A DNA stretch of 64,000 nt from UBA1952 sp965200035 (GTDB lineage Bacteria > Bacteroidota > Bacteroidia > Chitinophagales > Chitinophagaceae). A program made the position numbers and the translations under genes. Each line of letters starts with the position of its first letter. Positions within the stretch are counted from its first letter, which is position 1. The stretch is from the NCBI GenBank assembly GCA_965200035.1, contig OZ241334.1, forward strand, positions 2,418,001-2,482,000, given 5' to 3'. This document shows positions 49,368 to 57,309 of this stretch, piece after piece. The notes under the pieces are model-generated. The model was not told the DNA's origin, did not search any database, and saw only the letters and a list, made by a program, of their open reading frames with translations.

Positions 49368-50054
49368 ATGAAAGAAAATCAACAGAACGACCAGCTTGAG
49401 GCGACGGCTGCAGGTATGTCGCGCCGTAAGTTCTTCGGACTAGCGGGAGGCATCGCTGGAGTAGGCTTGCTTGTTGGCGCACAAGGATGTAAAAAAGATG
49501 ATGATGGCGATGCCATCAATCTTGGCAGCGGCGACACCGGAATTCTCAATTACGCTTATGCGCTTGAGCAGCTTGAGGCCGCTTTCTATACCAAGGTGAT
49601 TGCTTCACCTTACAATGGCATCAGCGCTATGGAAGCCGCCATGCTGAAAGATATCCGTGATCATGAGATTGCTCACCGCGAATTTTTTAAAGCCGCTCTT
49701 GGCAGCAACGCAATCCCTGCCCTGCAGGTAAACTTCACTTCTATTGACTTTACCAACCGCGCCAGCGTATTGGGTACAGCTAAAGCTTTTGAAGATCTAG
49801 GGGTATCCGCTTACAACGGTGCCGGAAAGCTCATCGCAAACCCGGACTATCTGACGCTTGCCGGTAAGATCGTTTCTGTAGAAGCACGCCACGCAGCTTA
49901 TATCCGCGATATTATCTCTGCCGGCACCTTTGCAAACAGCGAGGTTATCGACAGCAATGGTCTGGAAATGAGCAAATCTCCTGCTCAGGTTCTGAGTGTT
50001 GCAAGCGCGTATCTCTATTCATCCCTCAACGCAAACAATCTTCCAACCAGCTAA
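49368..50054 (+). CDS. Ferritin-like domain protein, Tat-type lipoprotein
   Basis: A 228-residue protein. The N-terminal SRRKFFGLAGGIAGVGLLVGAQGC combines a twin-arginine motif with a lipobox Cys, so it is likely exported folded and lipidated. The body is a PF13668-type ferritin-like bundle: NYAYALEQLEAAFYTKV (Glu ligands), IRDHEIAHREFFKAAL (ExxH), KAFEDLGVSAYNG and VSVEARHAAYIRDII (ExxxH). All six metal ligand positions look intact. Desiccation-related ferritin-like proteins are of unknown activity. The second copy starts 12 bp after its stop. Confidence 0.88.
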   Translation: MKENQQNDQLEATAAGMSRRKFFGLAGGIAGVGLLVGAQGCKKDDDGDAINLGSGDTGILNYAYALEQLEAAFYTKVIASPYNGISAMEAAMLKDIRDHEIAHREFFKAALGSNAIPALQVNFTSIDFTNRASVLGTAKAFEDLGVSAYNGAGKLIANPDYLTLAGKIVSVEARHAAYIRDIISAGTFANSEVIDSNGLEMSKSPAQVLSVASAYLYSSLNANNLPTS

Positions 50055-50066
50055 AAACATATCATC

Positions 50067-50921
50067 ATGAATTTCTCAAGTATTTTATCAGAAATAGAAA
50101 AGCTGGATCCGGAAGTATATGAGCGTACCAGCCAGCGCCGCGAAGTTATCAAAAACTGGGGCCGCAAAGTAGCATTGGCAGCTGTGCCATTTGCACTTGG
50201 TTCCCTTTTCCAAAAGGCTTATGGCCGTGGTACTGCTTCCATCCTGGATGTTCTGAACTACGCGCTTACGCTTGAATATCTGGAAGCAGAATTCTATGCT
50301 ACAGGAGCAATGGGCGATTATGCCGGTTTCGGCGCTAACGGTCCTGACCAGACAGCAAAAAATGCTTTGGGCACCATCGGCGCTCACGAAGCAGCACACG
50401 TAAACTTTCTGAAAGCAGCGATCACCGGAGCCGGTGGTACACCGATCACGAAGCCTACTTTCGATTTTAGCGGTGGCAATGGCAGTGGTAATGGTCCTTT
50501 TGCTGCAGCCTTCAGCAACTATGGCCTGTTCCTCGCAGTCGCACAAACGCTGGAAGATACCGGCGTTCGCGCATACAAGGGCGCAGCACCTGATCTGATG
50601 ACCAATAACGATGTACTGACTGCTGCGCTGAATATTCACTCAGTAGAAGCACGCCACGCATCACACATCCGCCAGATGCGTAAAAATCTGGGCCAGGCAG
50701 ATGTGAAGCCATGGATTTCCGGCAACAACAGTGGAATAACTCCTGCAAGCCTAGTAGCGGCTAACTATGCCGGTGAAGAAAATACTATGCAGTCAACCGT
50801 TGATATCGCTGCCATCATGGGCGTAGGCGGTACCATTGGCGCAACAGCAGCTTCTGAATCATTTGATGAGCCACTGTCTATGGATGCCGTTCTGGCCATC
50901 GTAGATCCGTTCATTGTGTAA
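50067..50921 (+). CDS. Ferritin-like domain protein, second copy
   Basis: A 284-residue protein. The N-terminus has RREVIKNWGRKVALAAVPFALGS, a longer n-region with hydrophobic segment but less canonical for Tat and without a lipobox. Ferritin-like ligands recur: NYALTLEYLEAEFY, IGAHEAAHVNFLKAAI, AQTLEDTGVRAYKG and HSVEARHASHIRQM. The C-terminal ~55 residues extend past the bundle (TMQSTVDIAAIMG...EPLSMDAVLAIVDPF). It is the downstream partner of the Tat lipoprotein and the two may form a heteromer. Confidence 0.88.
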   Translation: MNFSSILSEIEKLDPEVYERTSQRREVIKNWGRKVALAAVPFALGSLFQKAYGRGTASILDVLNYALTLEYLEAEFYATGAMGDYAGFGANGPDQTAKNALGTIGAHEAAHVNFLKAAITGAGGTPITKPTFDFSGGNGSGNGPFAAAFSNYGLFLAVAQTLEDTGVRAYKGAAPDLMTNNDVLTAALNIHSVEARHASHIRQMRKNLGQADVKPWISGNNSGITPASLVAANYAGEENTMQSTVDIAAIMGVGGTIGATAASESFDEPLSMDAVLAIVDPFIV

Positions 50922-50943
50922 TGAGCCAATAATTATAAAAACG

Positions 50944-50977
50944 AAAAATCCCGGCTGGTCAGCCGGGATTTTTTTAT
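50944..50977. terminator. Bidirectional terminator
   Basis: AAAAATCCCGGCTG (50944-50957) pairs with its complement (50960-50973) around a 2-nt loop. T-runs are on both strands. It lies between the converging ferritin-like and GH3 genes. Confidence 0.9.
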
Positions 50978-51003
50978 GAAGTAACTTTTGAAGTGCAATG
51001 AAA

Positions 51004-52500
51004 TCAATGCGATTGATAAACTATCAGCAGATCTGCCAGCTTGCGGTCGTTGCTCAGGCGTGGTACTTTGTTTTGTCCGCCCAGTTTTCCCTGCGATTTC
51101 ATTAACTCAATAAATGCATCCGGGCGCAATGTTGTAATTTTTAACGGCTGTAAAATGCCGCCGCGTATCAGATCATCGTAATAGATGTTGCGCTTGCGCA
51201 GTTCTTCATCTACCATATGGGTAAACGCCGCTTTGTTGTCAGGAGCTTTGGCAAAAGAAACGAACCATTCATGAAAAGGCAGCTCATCTTTCGCCTGAAT
51301 CATGGGCGCTACACTGAATTCGATGACCTGTGCGCCAAAATGTTTAGCCGCTTCCATCAGTGCGCCCTCCACTTCTTCTGCAATCACGTGTTCGCCGAAA
51401 GCAGAGATGAAATGCTTGGTACGTCCGGTCACAACGAGACGGTAAGGCTCAGTGCTTACAAAGCGCACCGTATCGCCGATGCTATAACCCCAGAGGCCTG
51501 CATTGCTGTTGATAATGAGTGCGTAGTTGACGCCAACCTTAATGTCAGCTAATGACAGACGGGTTGGGTGCTCATTGAACGCTTCATCCGCAGGAATGAA
51601 TTCAAAGAAAATACCCGAATCTGTATTGAGCAGCAATCCTTCCTTATCCAAAGTATCCTGAAAGGCGAAGAAGCCTTCAGATGCAGGAAATGTTTCTACC
51701 GTATCAATCGGTCCGCCGAGGCTTTCGAATAATTTAGCTTTATAAGGCTCAAACGCTACGCCGCCATGCACCAGTACCTGCAGGTTCGGAAACATTTGTT
51801 TAATCTTTTTGCCTGTCTTTTCCTGCAGCCAGTCAAAATACATTTGCATCCAGGGTGGGATACCACTGATCAGCGCCATATCCTGATGCATCGTTTCATG
51901 TACAATCCTGCCCAGCTTTTCCTCCCAGTCTTCAATGCAATTGGTCTCATAAGAAGGCAGCTGATTGCTGCGCAGGTATTTGGGCACAAAATGATTGACG
52001 ATGCCGCTTAACCGACCTGTAGGAATGCCACCTACACGCTCCAGCACCGGTGAGCCGGACAGGAAGATCATCTTTCCATCTGCAAAAGCGCTGTTGCCGC
52101 TTTCTGCCATATAGCACAACAACGCATTGCGGGCGGTATCTATATGGTTGGAGATGGAGTCTTTGGTAATAGGAATATATTTAACACCGCTGGTGGTGCC
52201 CGATGTCTTGGCAAAATAGATGGGCTTGCCTTTCCAGAGCACATTTTCCTTACCTGCTTTGATCTGCTCTATATAAGGTTTGAGTGCTTCATAATCGCGC
52301 ACCGGTATCACTTCGCTAAAGCCTTTGTAATCCGAAACACCGCCCAGCAAATGATCTTTCCCGAAAATGGTTTTGCTGCCGGTCTTGATTAATTGTTGCA
52401 GAATAGCCTGCTGGTCTGCAACCGCCGTAACCATCCCTTTTTTTACTCTGCTGTAAATGACGGATGCATAAGGGCGGGCGAGAAAGGACTTGATCTTCAT
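51004..52500 (-). CDS. GH3 auxin-responsive-promoter family protein
   Basis: A 498-residue protein from ATG 52500; ATG 52560 would add 20 residues unrelated to the family. It has the acyl-adenylate motifs YFAKTSGTTSGVKYIP (P-loop), YPASEGFFAFQ-like FPASEGFFAFQDT and YSIGDTVRFVS. VTGRTKHFISAFGEHVIAEEVEGAL carries the hinge. GH3 enzymes conjugate amino acids to acyl substrates in plants; bacterial homologues are uncharacterised. It is cytoplasmic and monocistronic. Confidence 0.9.
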   Translation of the reverse strand: MKIKSFLARPYASVIYSRVKKGMVTAVADQQAILQQLIKTGSKTIFGKDHLLGGVSDYKGFSEVIPVRDYEALKPYIEQIKAGKENVLWKGKPIYFAKTSGTTSGVKYIPITKDSISNHIDTARNALLCYMAESGNSAFADGKMIFLSGSPVLERVGGIPTGRLSGIVNHFVPKYLRSNQLPSYETNCIEDWEEKLGRIVHETMHQDMALISGIPPWMQMYFDWLQEKTGKKIKQMFPNLQVLVHGGVAFEPYKAKLFESLGGPIDTVETFPASEGFFAFQDTLDKEGLLLNTDSGIFFEFIPADEAFNEHPTRLSLADIKVGVNYALIINSNAGLWGYSIGDTVRFVSTEPYRLVVTGRTKHFISAFGEHVIAEEVEGALMEAAKHFGAQVIEFSVAPMIQAKDELPFHEWFVSFAKAPDNKAAFTHMVDEELRKRNIYYDDLIRGGILQPLKITTLRPDAFIELMKSQGKLGGQNKVPRLSNDRKLADLLIVYQSH

Positions 52501-52633
52501 GACCGGATGTTGGATAAAAGGGGACTGATACAAAACTACAATTATCCTGTATCGGCGCATTTATATTATTCCCTGTCATGGAATGACTTTTTATAAGTTA
52601 TTTTTACAATAGAAAGAAGTTCTTTGAAATTTA

Positions 52634-52666
52634 TTTGCACCTTCTACAAAAACTATGTTACCTTTG
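52634..52666 (+). promoter_or_regulatory. Promoter of rplU-rpmA
   Basis: TTTG (52634-52637), 21 bp, TACCTTTG (52659-52666). The start codon is 23 bp downstream. Confidence 0.8.
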
Positions 52667-52688
52667 CGCGAAATATTTTAGAAAAGTC

Positions 52689-52994
52689 ATGTTTGCGATA
52701 GTAACAATAGCAGGTCAGCAATTCAAGGTTCGTAACGGCCAGGAATTGTTTGTGCACCGCCTCGCCGGTAATGTTGGCGATAAGGTAGAGTTTAAGGAAG
52801 TGCTGATGACCGGCAACGAAAACAACAATTTCTCTTTTGGTACTGCTGCGTCTGCTGTTGTATCTGCAGAAATTCTTGACCACCTGAAGGGTGATAAAGT
52901 GATTGTATTTAAAAAGAAGCGTCGTAAAGGATACCAGAAGAGCAATGGCCACCGCCAGTACCTCACACGTATCCGTATCAACGGTATCGCTTAA
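52689..52994 (+). CDS. rplU: 50S ribosomal protein L21
   Basis: A 101-residue protein from ATG 52689 (MFAIVTIAGQQFKV); the frame extends to 52635 but that lies before the promoter's start site. GDKVEFKEVLM and the C-terminal FKKKRRKGYQKSNGHRQYLTRIRI are characteristic. It binds 23S rRNA domain II and contacts L20. It is followed by rpmA after 40 bp, as is usual. Confidence 0.97.
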   Translation: MFAIVTIAGQQFKVRNGQELFVHRLAGNVGDKVEFKEVLMTGNENNNFSFGTAASAVVSAEILDHLKGDKVIVFKKKRRKGYQKSNGHRQYLTRIRINGIA

Positions 52995-53034
52995 TTTTTA
53001 TTTTTAGTAATAAACAAGTTTTAGATTATAAACA

Positions 53035-53304
53035 ATGGCACACAAAAAAGGTGAAGGTAGCGTAAAGAATAACCGGGACTCGCACGCCAAACGACTTGGC
53101 GTAAAGATCTTCGGTGGTCAGCCTGCAATCTCTGGTAATATCATCATCCGCCAGCGTGGCACCGTGTATCATCCCGGTGAAAATGTTGGATTAGGAAAAG
53201 ATTTTACTATATTCGCATTAAAGGACGGTATCGTAGAATTCCGGAAGACTAGGACCAAGACATTTGTTTCTGTTTCCGAAGTAGCTGCTACCGCCGAGGC
53301 CTAA
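53035..53304 (+). CDS. rpmA: 50S ribosomal protein L27
   Basis: An 89-residue protein beginning MAHKKGEGSVKNNRDSHAKRLGVK. The N-terminal tail reaches the peptidyl-transferase centre; there is no Firmicutes-type cleavable extension. GNIIIRQRGTVYHPGENVGLGKDFTIFAL is standard (PGxNVGxGxDxTLFA). It belongs to the rplU operon. Confidence 0.97.
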   Translation: MAHKKGEGSVKNNRDSHAKRLGVKIFGGQPAISGNIIIRQRGTVYHPGENVGLGKDFTIFALKDGIVEFRKTRTKTFVSVSEVAATAEA

Positions 53305-53502
53305 CCGCCCGGCGGTTTTGCCGTAAGTTCAGAAGTTCTTTTTTTATTAGTTTTTGATTGAGGCAAGTATGGTTTCACAACCCATGCTTCCAGTGCTGTT
53401 ATTGAATAAAGACAACATGAGTACCACTACTGCCGGTAGCACTAACCCGCCAAAGCAGTATTGACATAAGTTCTTTTTTTAACCCTTAAATTCACAACGG
53501 TT

Positions 53503-53892
53503 ATGGCAACAGCAACTAAAGCTCCTGCAAAGAAAGCAGCAGCACCAGCCAAAAAAGCCGCTGCCTCTTCAAAGAGCGCAAGCGCATCAAAATCAGCAGC
53601 TCCTGCAAAGAAAGCTGCTGCACCAGCCAAGAAAGCTGCAGCTCCTGCAAAGAAAGCAGCAGCCCCGGCTAAAAAGGCCGCAGCTCCAGCGAAGAAGGCA
53701 GCCGCACCAGCTAAGAAAGCTGCAGCTCCTGCAAAGAAAGCAGCAGCCCCGGCTAAAAAGGCCGCAGCTCCTGCAAAGAAGGCAGCCGCACCAGCTAAGA
53801 AAGCAGCAGCTCCTGCAAAGAAAGCTGCAGCACCAGCGAAGAAGGCCGCAGCCCCTGCAAAGAAGGCAGCCGCGCCAGCTAAAAAGAAATAA
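53503..53892 (+). CDS. Histone H1-like Lys/Ala/Pro heptad-repeat protein
   Basis: A 129-residue protein composed almost entirely of A, K, P and S. After MATATKAPAKK, a first AAAPAKK and a Ser-rich interruption (residues ~19-37), thirteen consecutive AAAPAKK heptads fill residues 38-128, with a final Lys. It resembles the C-terminal tail of histone H1 and bacterial AlgP/Hc-type proteins, which bind DNA nonspecifically. The DNA shows an 84-bp higher-order duplication (53641-53724 and 53725-53808), a sign of unequal exchange. Nucleoid or RNA binding is inferred. Confidence 0.88.
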   Translation: MATATKAPAKKAAAPAKKAAASSKSASASKSAAPAKKAAAPAKKAAAPAKKAAAPAKKAAAPAKKAAAPAKKAAAPAKKAAAPAKKAAAPAKKAAAPAKKAAAPAKKAAAPAKKAAAPAKKAAAPAKKK

Positions 53893-53911
53893 GCTTCTGC
53901 TTATAAGAACT

Positions 53912-53948
53912 AAAAGAGACTGCTCTAACCCGCGGTCTCTTTTTTTAT
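53912..53948 (+). terminator. Terminator after H1-like gene
   Basis: AAAAGAGAC (53912-53920) pairs with GTCTCTTTT (53935-53943), then TTT. Confidence 0.8.
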
Positions 53949-54002
53949 ATCCCTACCTTCCGTATCCGGATGCATTTATGCAAATTCCTTCCCGTTGCGT
54001 CT

Positions 54003-54010
54003 TACTTTTG
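54003..54010 (+). promoter_or_regulatory. -7 box of small membrane protein gene
   Basis: TACTTTTG is an exact match 33 bp before ATG 54043. Confidence 0.6.
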
Positions 54011-54042
54011 CGGGCATTCATACAAATAAGATACAGCAACCA

Positions 54043-54288
54043 ATGAGTCAGGACTTTGATAAAAAACGGGCATCTACCCGCTATCGTTTTCGGGCAACGA
54101 TGAACATTGTCATGGGAATTCTTTACGTGATTCTCGGTATTGCCATAGCTACCATGCACAAATTCGGTTCGGTCAATCTGAATCCAAGTCTTGCTTACGG
54201 ATTCTGCGCACTGCTGCTTTTATACGGTGCGTTCCGGCTATGGCGCGGCGTGCAGGATCTGAAGATGACCAATGAAGAGGAAGGGTAG
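54043..54288 (+). CDS. Small two-helix membrane protein, unknown
   Basis: An 81-residue protein from ATG 54043; the frame reaches 53995, ahead of the promoter. A basic N-terminus (DKKRASTRYRFR) is followed by two hydrophobic segments (ATMNIVMGILYVILGIAIATM and LAYGFCALLLLYGAFRLW) and an acidic tail. Positive-inside charges suggest both ends are cytoplasmic. I do not recognise the family. It precedes the PstS-like gene by 76 bp. Confidence 0.7.
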   Translation: MSQDFDKKRASTRYRFRATMNIVMGILYVILGIAIATMHKFGSVNLNPSLAYGFCALLLLYGAFRLWRGVQDLKMTNEEEG

Positions 54289-54364
54289 CGATCGCTGTTA
54301 AATTACTGTTACAAACCGCCTTCCAAACCCTGTTCTTTCCTCATTTTTGGCTAAAATTGCTCAA

Positions 54365-55264
54365 ATGCGTTTCCTGTCGGTATCAACACTAGTTTTCCTT
54401 CTTTGCCTGTCAATAGTCAGCTGCGGCCATGATCCAAATGTACCTGCCGATACGCTTACTATCGGTAAAGTCGATATCTCGGTAGATGAAACGTACCAGC
54501 CCATTATAGAGCAGCAACTGAAGGTTTTTGACAGCAGCTATCCGGAAGCGCATATCACAGCACATTACAAGGCGGAGAGCGATTGCATCAAAGACCTGCT
54601 TGAAAATAAAGCCCGTATAGCACTGGTAACGCGAGATCTGAATGCAACAGAGCGCAAATACTGTGAGGAGAATGCTATTGCGCCATCATCGCTCGAAGTA
54701 GCGCGCGATGCTGTAGCGGTAATCATCAATCCGGCTTCTGCGGATACTGCACTGACGGTAGATAATCTGAAGGCGATCCTGACCGGGCAATACAAAAACA
54801 AATACACCGTTGTAGTGGATAATGAGGGCTCAAGCACTGTACGCTTTATGACCGATTCTATCCTGCGCGGAGCCAAGCTGGGTAACAATGTATACGCCGC
54901 CAAAGGCAATCCTGCCGTAGTGGATTATGTGTCTAAAAATCCGGCTGCGATCGGCTTCATCGGCCTTTCGTATGTGAGCGATGACCGGGACAGCACCACC
55001 GGCTCTTTTCTCAGTAAAGTAAAAGTAGTGGCTGTGCAAGACCCTAAAACCGGAGAATACCACAAGCCTTATCAGGCCTATGTAGCGCTGCGTACTTACC
55101 CGCTGACCCGACACCTATATTACATCAACCGCGAAACTTGGACCGGCCTCGGTTCCGGCTTTGCCAACTTTCTGGCGCATGAGCGTGGCCAGCTCATTTT
55201 CTTTCATGCACATCTCTTTCCGCTTCGCACCAATATCGTGATCCGCGAAGCCGCAATTAACTAA
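54365..55264 (+). CDS. PstS-like substrate-binding lipoprotein
   Basis: The product has 299 residues from ATG 54365. The signal ends at Cys in LCLSIVSCG, giving a lipoprotein. TLTIGKVDISVDETYQPIIEQQL, IALVTRDLNATE, VARDAVAVIINPAS and LTVDNLKAILTGQY follow the PstS family order. DNEGSSTVRFMTDSIL and the block AIGFIGLSYVSDD come after these. The binding loop usually TGSG(S/T) is here EGSST. No pstCAB genes follow; TPR proteins do. Binding of phosphate or another oxyanion is inferred. Confidence 0.85.
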   Translation: MRFLSVSTLVFLLCLSIVSCGHDPNVPADTLTIGKVDISVDETYQPIIEQQLKVFDSSYPEAHITAHYKAESDCIKDLLENKARIALVTRDLNATERKYCEENAIAPSSLEVARDAVAVIINPASADTALTVDNLKAILTGQYKNKYTVVVDNEGSSTVRFMTDSILRGAKLGNNVYAAKGNPAVVDYVSKNPAAIGFIGLSYVSDDRDSTTGSFLSKVKVVAVQDPKTGEYHKPYQAYVALRTYPLTRHLYYINRETWTGLGSGFANFLAHERGQLIFFHAHLFPLRTNIVIREAAIN

Positions 55265-55329
55265 TACTTACCGCATTCTTTCTAAACTTTAAAACGGCCT
55301 ATCTGTCTAAAAGACTTACTTCTCAACAA

Positions 55330-56940
55330 ATGAAAGTATCAATGAAGATGAAACAATCGATGGCACTCATGGGCGTTCTGGCTTTAAGCATTGGCGCAAG
55401 GGCACAATCTCTCGATGAAGGGATCAAGATGGTAAAATACGAGCGCTACGAAAGCGCTAAAAAGATCCTGACGCCAATGGCTGCCAGCAATGCGAATGCC
55501 AACTATTATCTTGGTCTTGCAGAGCTGGGTATGGGCAATACGGATGCTGCGAACGCGGATTTTGCAAAATACCCGACTGATCTGGCCAATATGGCTGGTA
55601 TGGCACGAGTAGCTTTCGAAAAAGGCAATGTGCCGGAAGGGCAGCGCTTGGCGCTGGCAATCGCAGACAAGGCAGGTAAGAAAGATGTACAGCCACTCGT
55701 ATATGCAGCAGATGCCATCAACTATGGCGGCGGCAATGCACAGCAGGCAATTGACCTTTATAAGAAGGCGATGGATAAAAAGCTGGACAATGTGGATGTG
55801 CGCATTGGTTTGGGCGATGCTTACCTGAAGCAGACAACCGGCGGTGGCGAGGCGATGAACAACTATGAGAACGCCGTTACCAAAGATGCCAAAAACTCAT
55901 TGGGCTACAGCCGCATCGGTGCGCTCTGGTATGCTGCGCGCAATTATGAAAAAGCGCTGGCCAACTATGAGAACGCCAAAAATGCCGACCCTACCAATCC
56001 GCTTCCTTACCGCGATCTCGCCAATGCCTATTTCTATTCCGGTAAGTACGCGCTGGCCCGTCAGAACATTGAAAAATACCTTGAATATTCTGATAAGTCC
56101 TGCGACGATCAGATCCAGTACGCCAATATTCTCTTCTTGGGTAAAGATTACCCGGCGGCTATCACTAAGCTGAATGAAGTAATCGGCACCTGCCAGGCCA
56201 AGCCTTATATGTACCGTCTTTTGGGCTACAGCCAGTACGAGACCAAGGATTATACAGCGGCTCAGCAAAACATGCGCATTTTCTTTACCAAGCAGGATGC
56301 GAAACGTATTATTCCAAGCGATTACCTGTACATGGGTAAGCTGTATGGACAAATGAAAATGGCGGACTCTGCAGAATATTATTATTCAAGAGCCATTACT
56401 GCGGATACTTCAGTTAATAAATCCAAGGTGTACACAGACATCGCAGAAAGCTACCGTTCTATGAATTCAGATGCGGGCTTTGCAAAGTCTGCAGAATATT
56501 ATGGCAAGGCGATCAACGGCAATGATAAAGCTACTGCAACGGATTATTTCTGGTGGGGCACTATGACTTACTATGCAAAGAACTACACAGATGCTGCCAA
56601 GGTGTTTGAGCAAATGGAAACAAAATTCCCTGACCAGAACTCTGCTACTTATTGGCGTGGCCGCGTAGCTGCCGCTCAGGATAATGAAGGCAAGACCGGA
56701 GCCGCCATCCCTTACTACGATAAGTGGCTGGGCATTGTAGGCCCGGACTATGACAAGAAGAATGACCTGGTAGGTGTGTACCGCTACTATGCGCTTGTAA
56801 ACTATAACAAGGGCAATAAGGCCGGAACACAGACTTATATAGACAAGATCACCGCTATCAACCCGAATGATGAGTTGGCAAAACAATTGAAAGACCTGAT
56901 GGCCAAACCTGCTGGCAGCAAACCGGCAAAAGCCAAATAA
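55330..56940 (+). CDS. Exported TPR-repeat protein
   Basis: A 536-residue protein with signal peptide (MKQSMALMGVLALSIGARAQ). About ten TPR or TPR-like units follow (for example YLGLAELGMGNTDAANADFAK, YSRIGALWYAARNYEKALANYENAKNADP, YLYMGKLYGQMKMADSAEYYYSRAI). The very C-terminus is basic and Pro/Lys-rich (KPAGSKPAKAK). It follows the PstS-like lipoprotein by 65 bp. A periplasmic scaffold role is inferred; a similar pairing is seen in other Bacteroidota. Confidence 0.85.
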   Translation: MKVSMKMKQSMALMGVLALSIGARAQSLDEGIKMVKYERYESAKKILTPMAASNANANYYLGLAELGMGNTDAANADFAKYPTDLANMAGMARVAFEKGNVPEGQRLALAIADKAGKKDVQPLVYAADAINYGGGNAQQAIDLYKKAMDKKLDNVDVRIGLGDAYLKQTTGGGEAMNNYENAVTKDAKNSLGYSRIGALWYAARNYEKALANYENAKNADPTNPLPYRDLANAYFYSGKYALARQNIEKYLEYSDKSCDDQIQYANILFLGKDYPAAITKLNEVIGTCQAKPYMYRLLGYSQYETKDYTAAQQNMRIFFTKQDAKRIIPSDYLYMGKLYGQMKMADSAEYYYSRAITADTSVNKSKVYTDIAESYRSMNSDAGFAKSAEYYGKAINGNDKATATDYFWWGTMTYYAKNYTDAAKVFEQMETKFPDQNSATYWRGRVAAAQDNEGKTGAAIPYYDKWLGIVGPDYDKKNDLVGVYRYYALVNYNKGNKAGTQTYIDKITAINPNDELAKQLKDLMAKPAGSKPAKAK

Positions 56941-56957
56941 TTAATATTTTCTCTTTT

Positions 56958-56992
56958 AAAAAAGCCGCTTTCATTTGAGAGCGGCTTTTTTA
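56958..56992 (+). terminator. Terminator after TPR gene
   Basis: AAAAAAGCCGCT (56958-56969) pairs with AGCGGCTTTTTT (56980-56991). Confidence 0.9.
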
Positions 56993-57030
56993 TTGGCAGG
57001 ATGTTTGCAATTCCGGAGATAAAATCCGTC

Positions 57031-57038
57031 TATTTTTG
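57031..57038 (+). promoter_or_regulatory. -7 box of small lipoprotein gene
   Basis: TATTTTTG is an exact match 22 bp before the ATG. A TTTG lies 23 bp further upstream (57004-57007), slightly too far. Confidence 0.6.
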
Positions 57039-57060
57039 CAGCACGTTTTAAACGCATTGC

Positions 57061-57309
57061 ATGAAATATATCACATTACCCGCTATCATATGCTGTGGGT
57101 TGCTGGCATCCTGCGGTACAGATAATACAGCCGCGGAGGCACAGTCTCAGGTTGACTCTATCGTTACATCGAAAACGGCCATCATTGAAGCGCAGCTGAA
57201 AAGAAATAATGATTCGATCATCAACGCGATGGCGGTAGCAAAGGCCGATTCTCTGATGGGCAAGGCAGCCAATAAAACAAAAGATACAGCGACGGCGCAG
57301 GCGAAGTAA
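57061..57309 (+). CDS. Small helical lipoprotein
   Basis: An 82-residue protein: lipoprotein signal PAIICCGLLASC, then a single long hydrophilic helix rich in Ala, Asp, Ser and Lys (QVDSIVTSKTAIIEAQLKRNNDSIINAMAVAKADSL). It resembles a short coiled-coil spacer. Its TAA overlaps the ATG of the next gene by one base, so translation of the two is probably coupled. Confidence 0.8.
   Translation: MKYITLPAIICCGLLASCGTDNTAAEAQSQVDSIVTSKTAIIEAQLKRNNDSIINAMAVAKADSLMGKAANKTKDTATAQAK

Noticed and set aside
53369..53464. 31-codon frame between rpmA and the H1-like gene
   Set aside because: ATG-started but with no promoter, no homology that I recognise and ordinary composition; kept out for lack of support.
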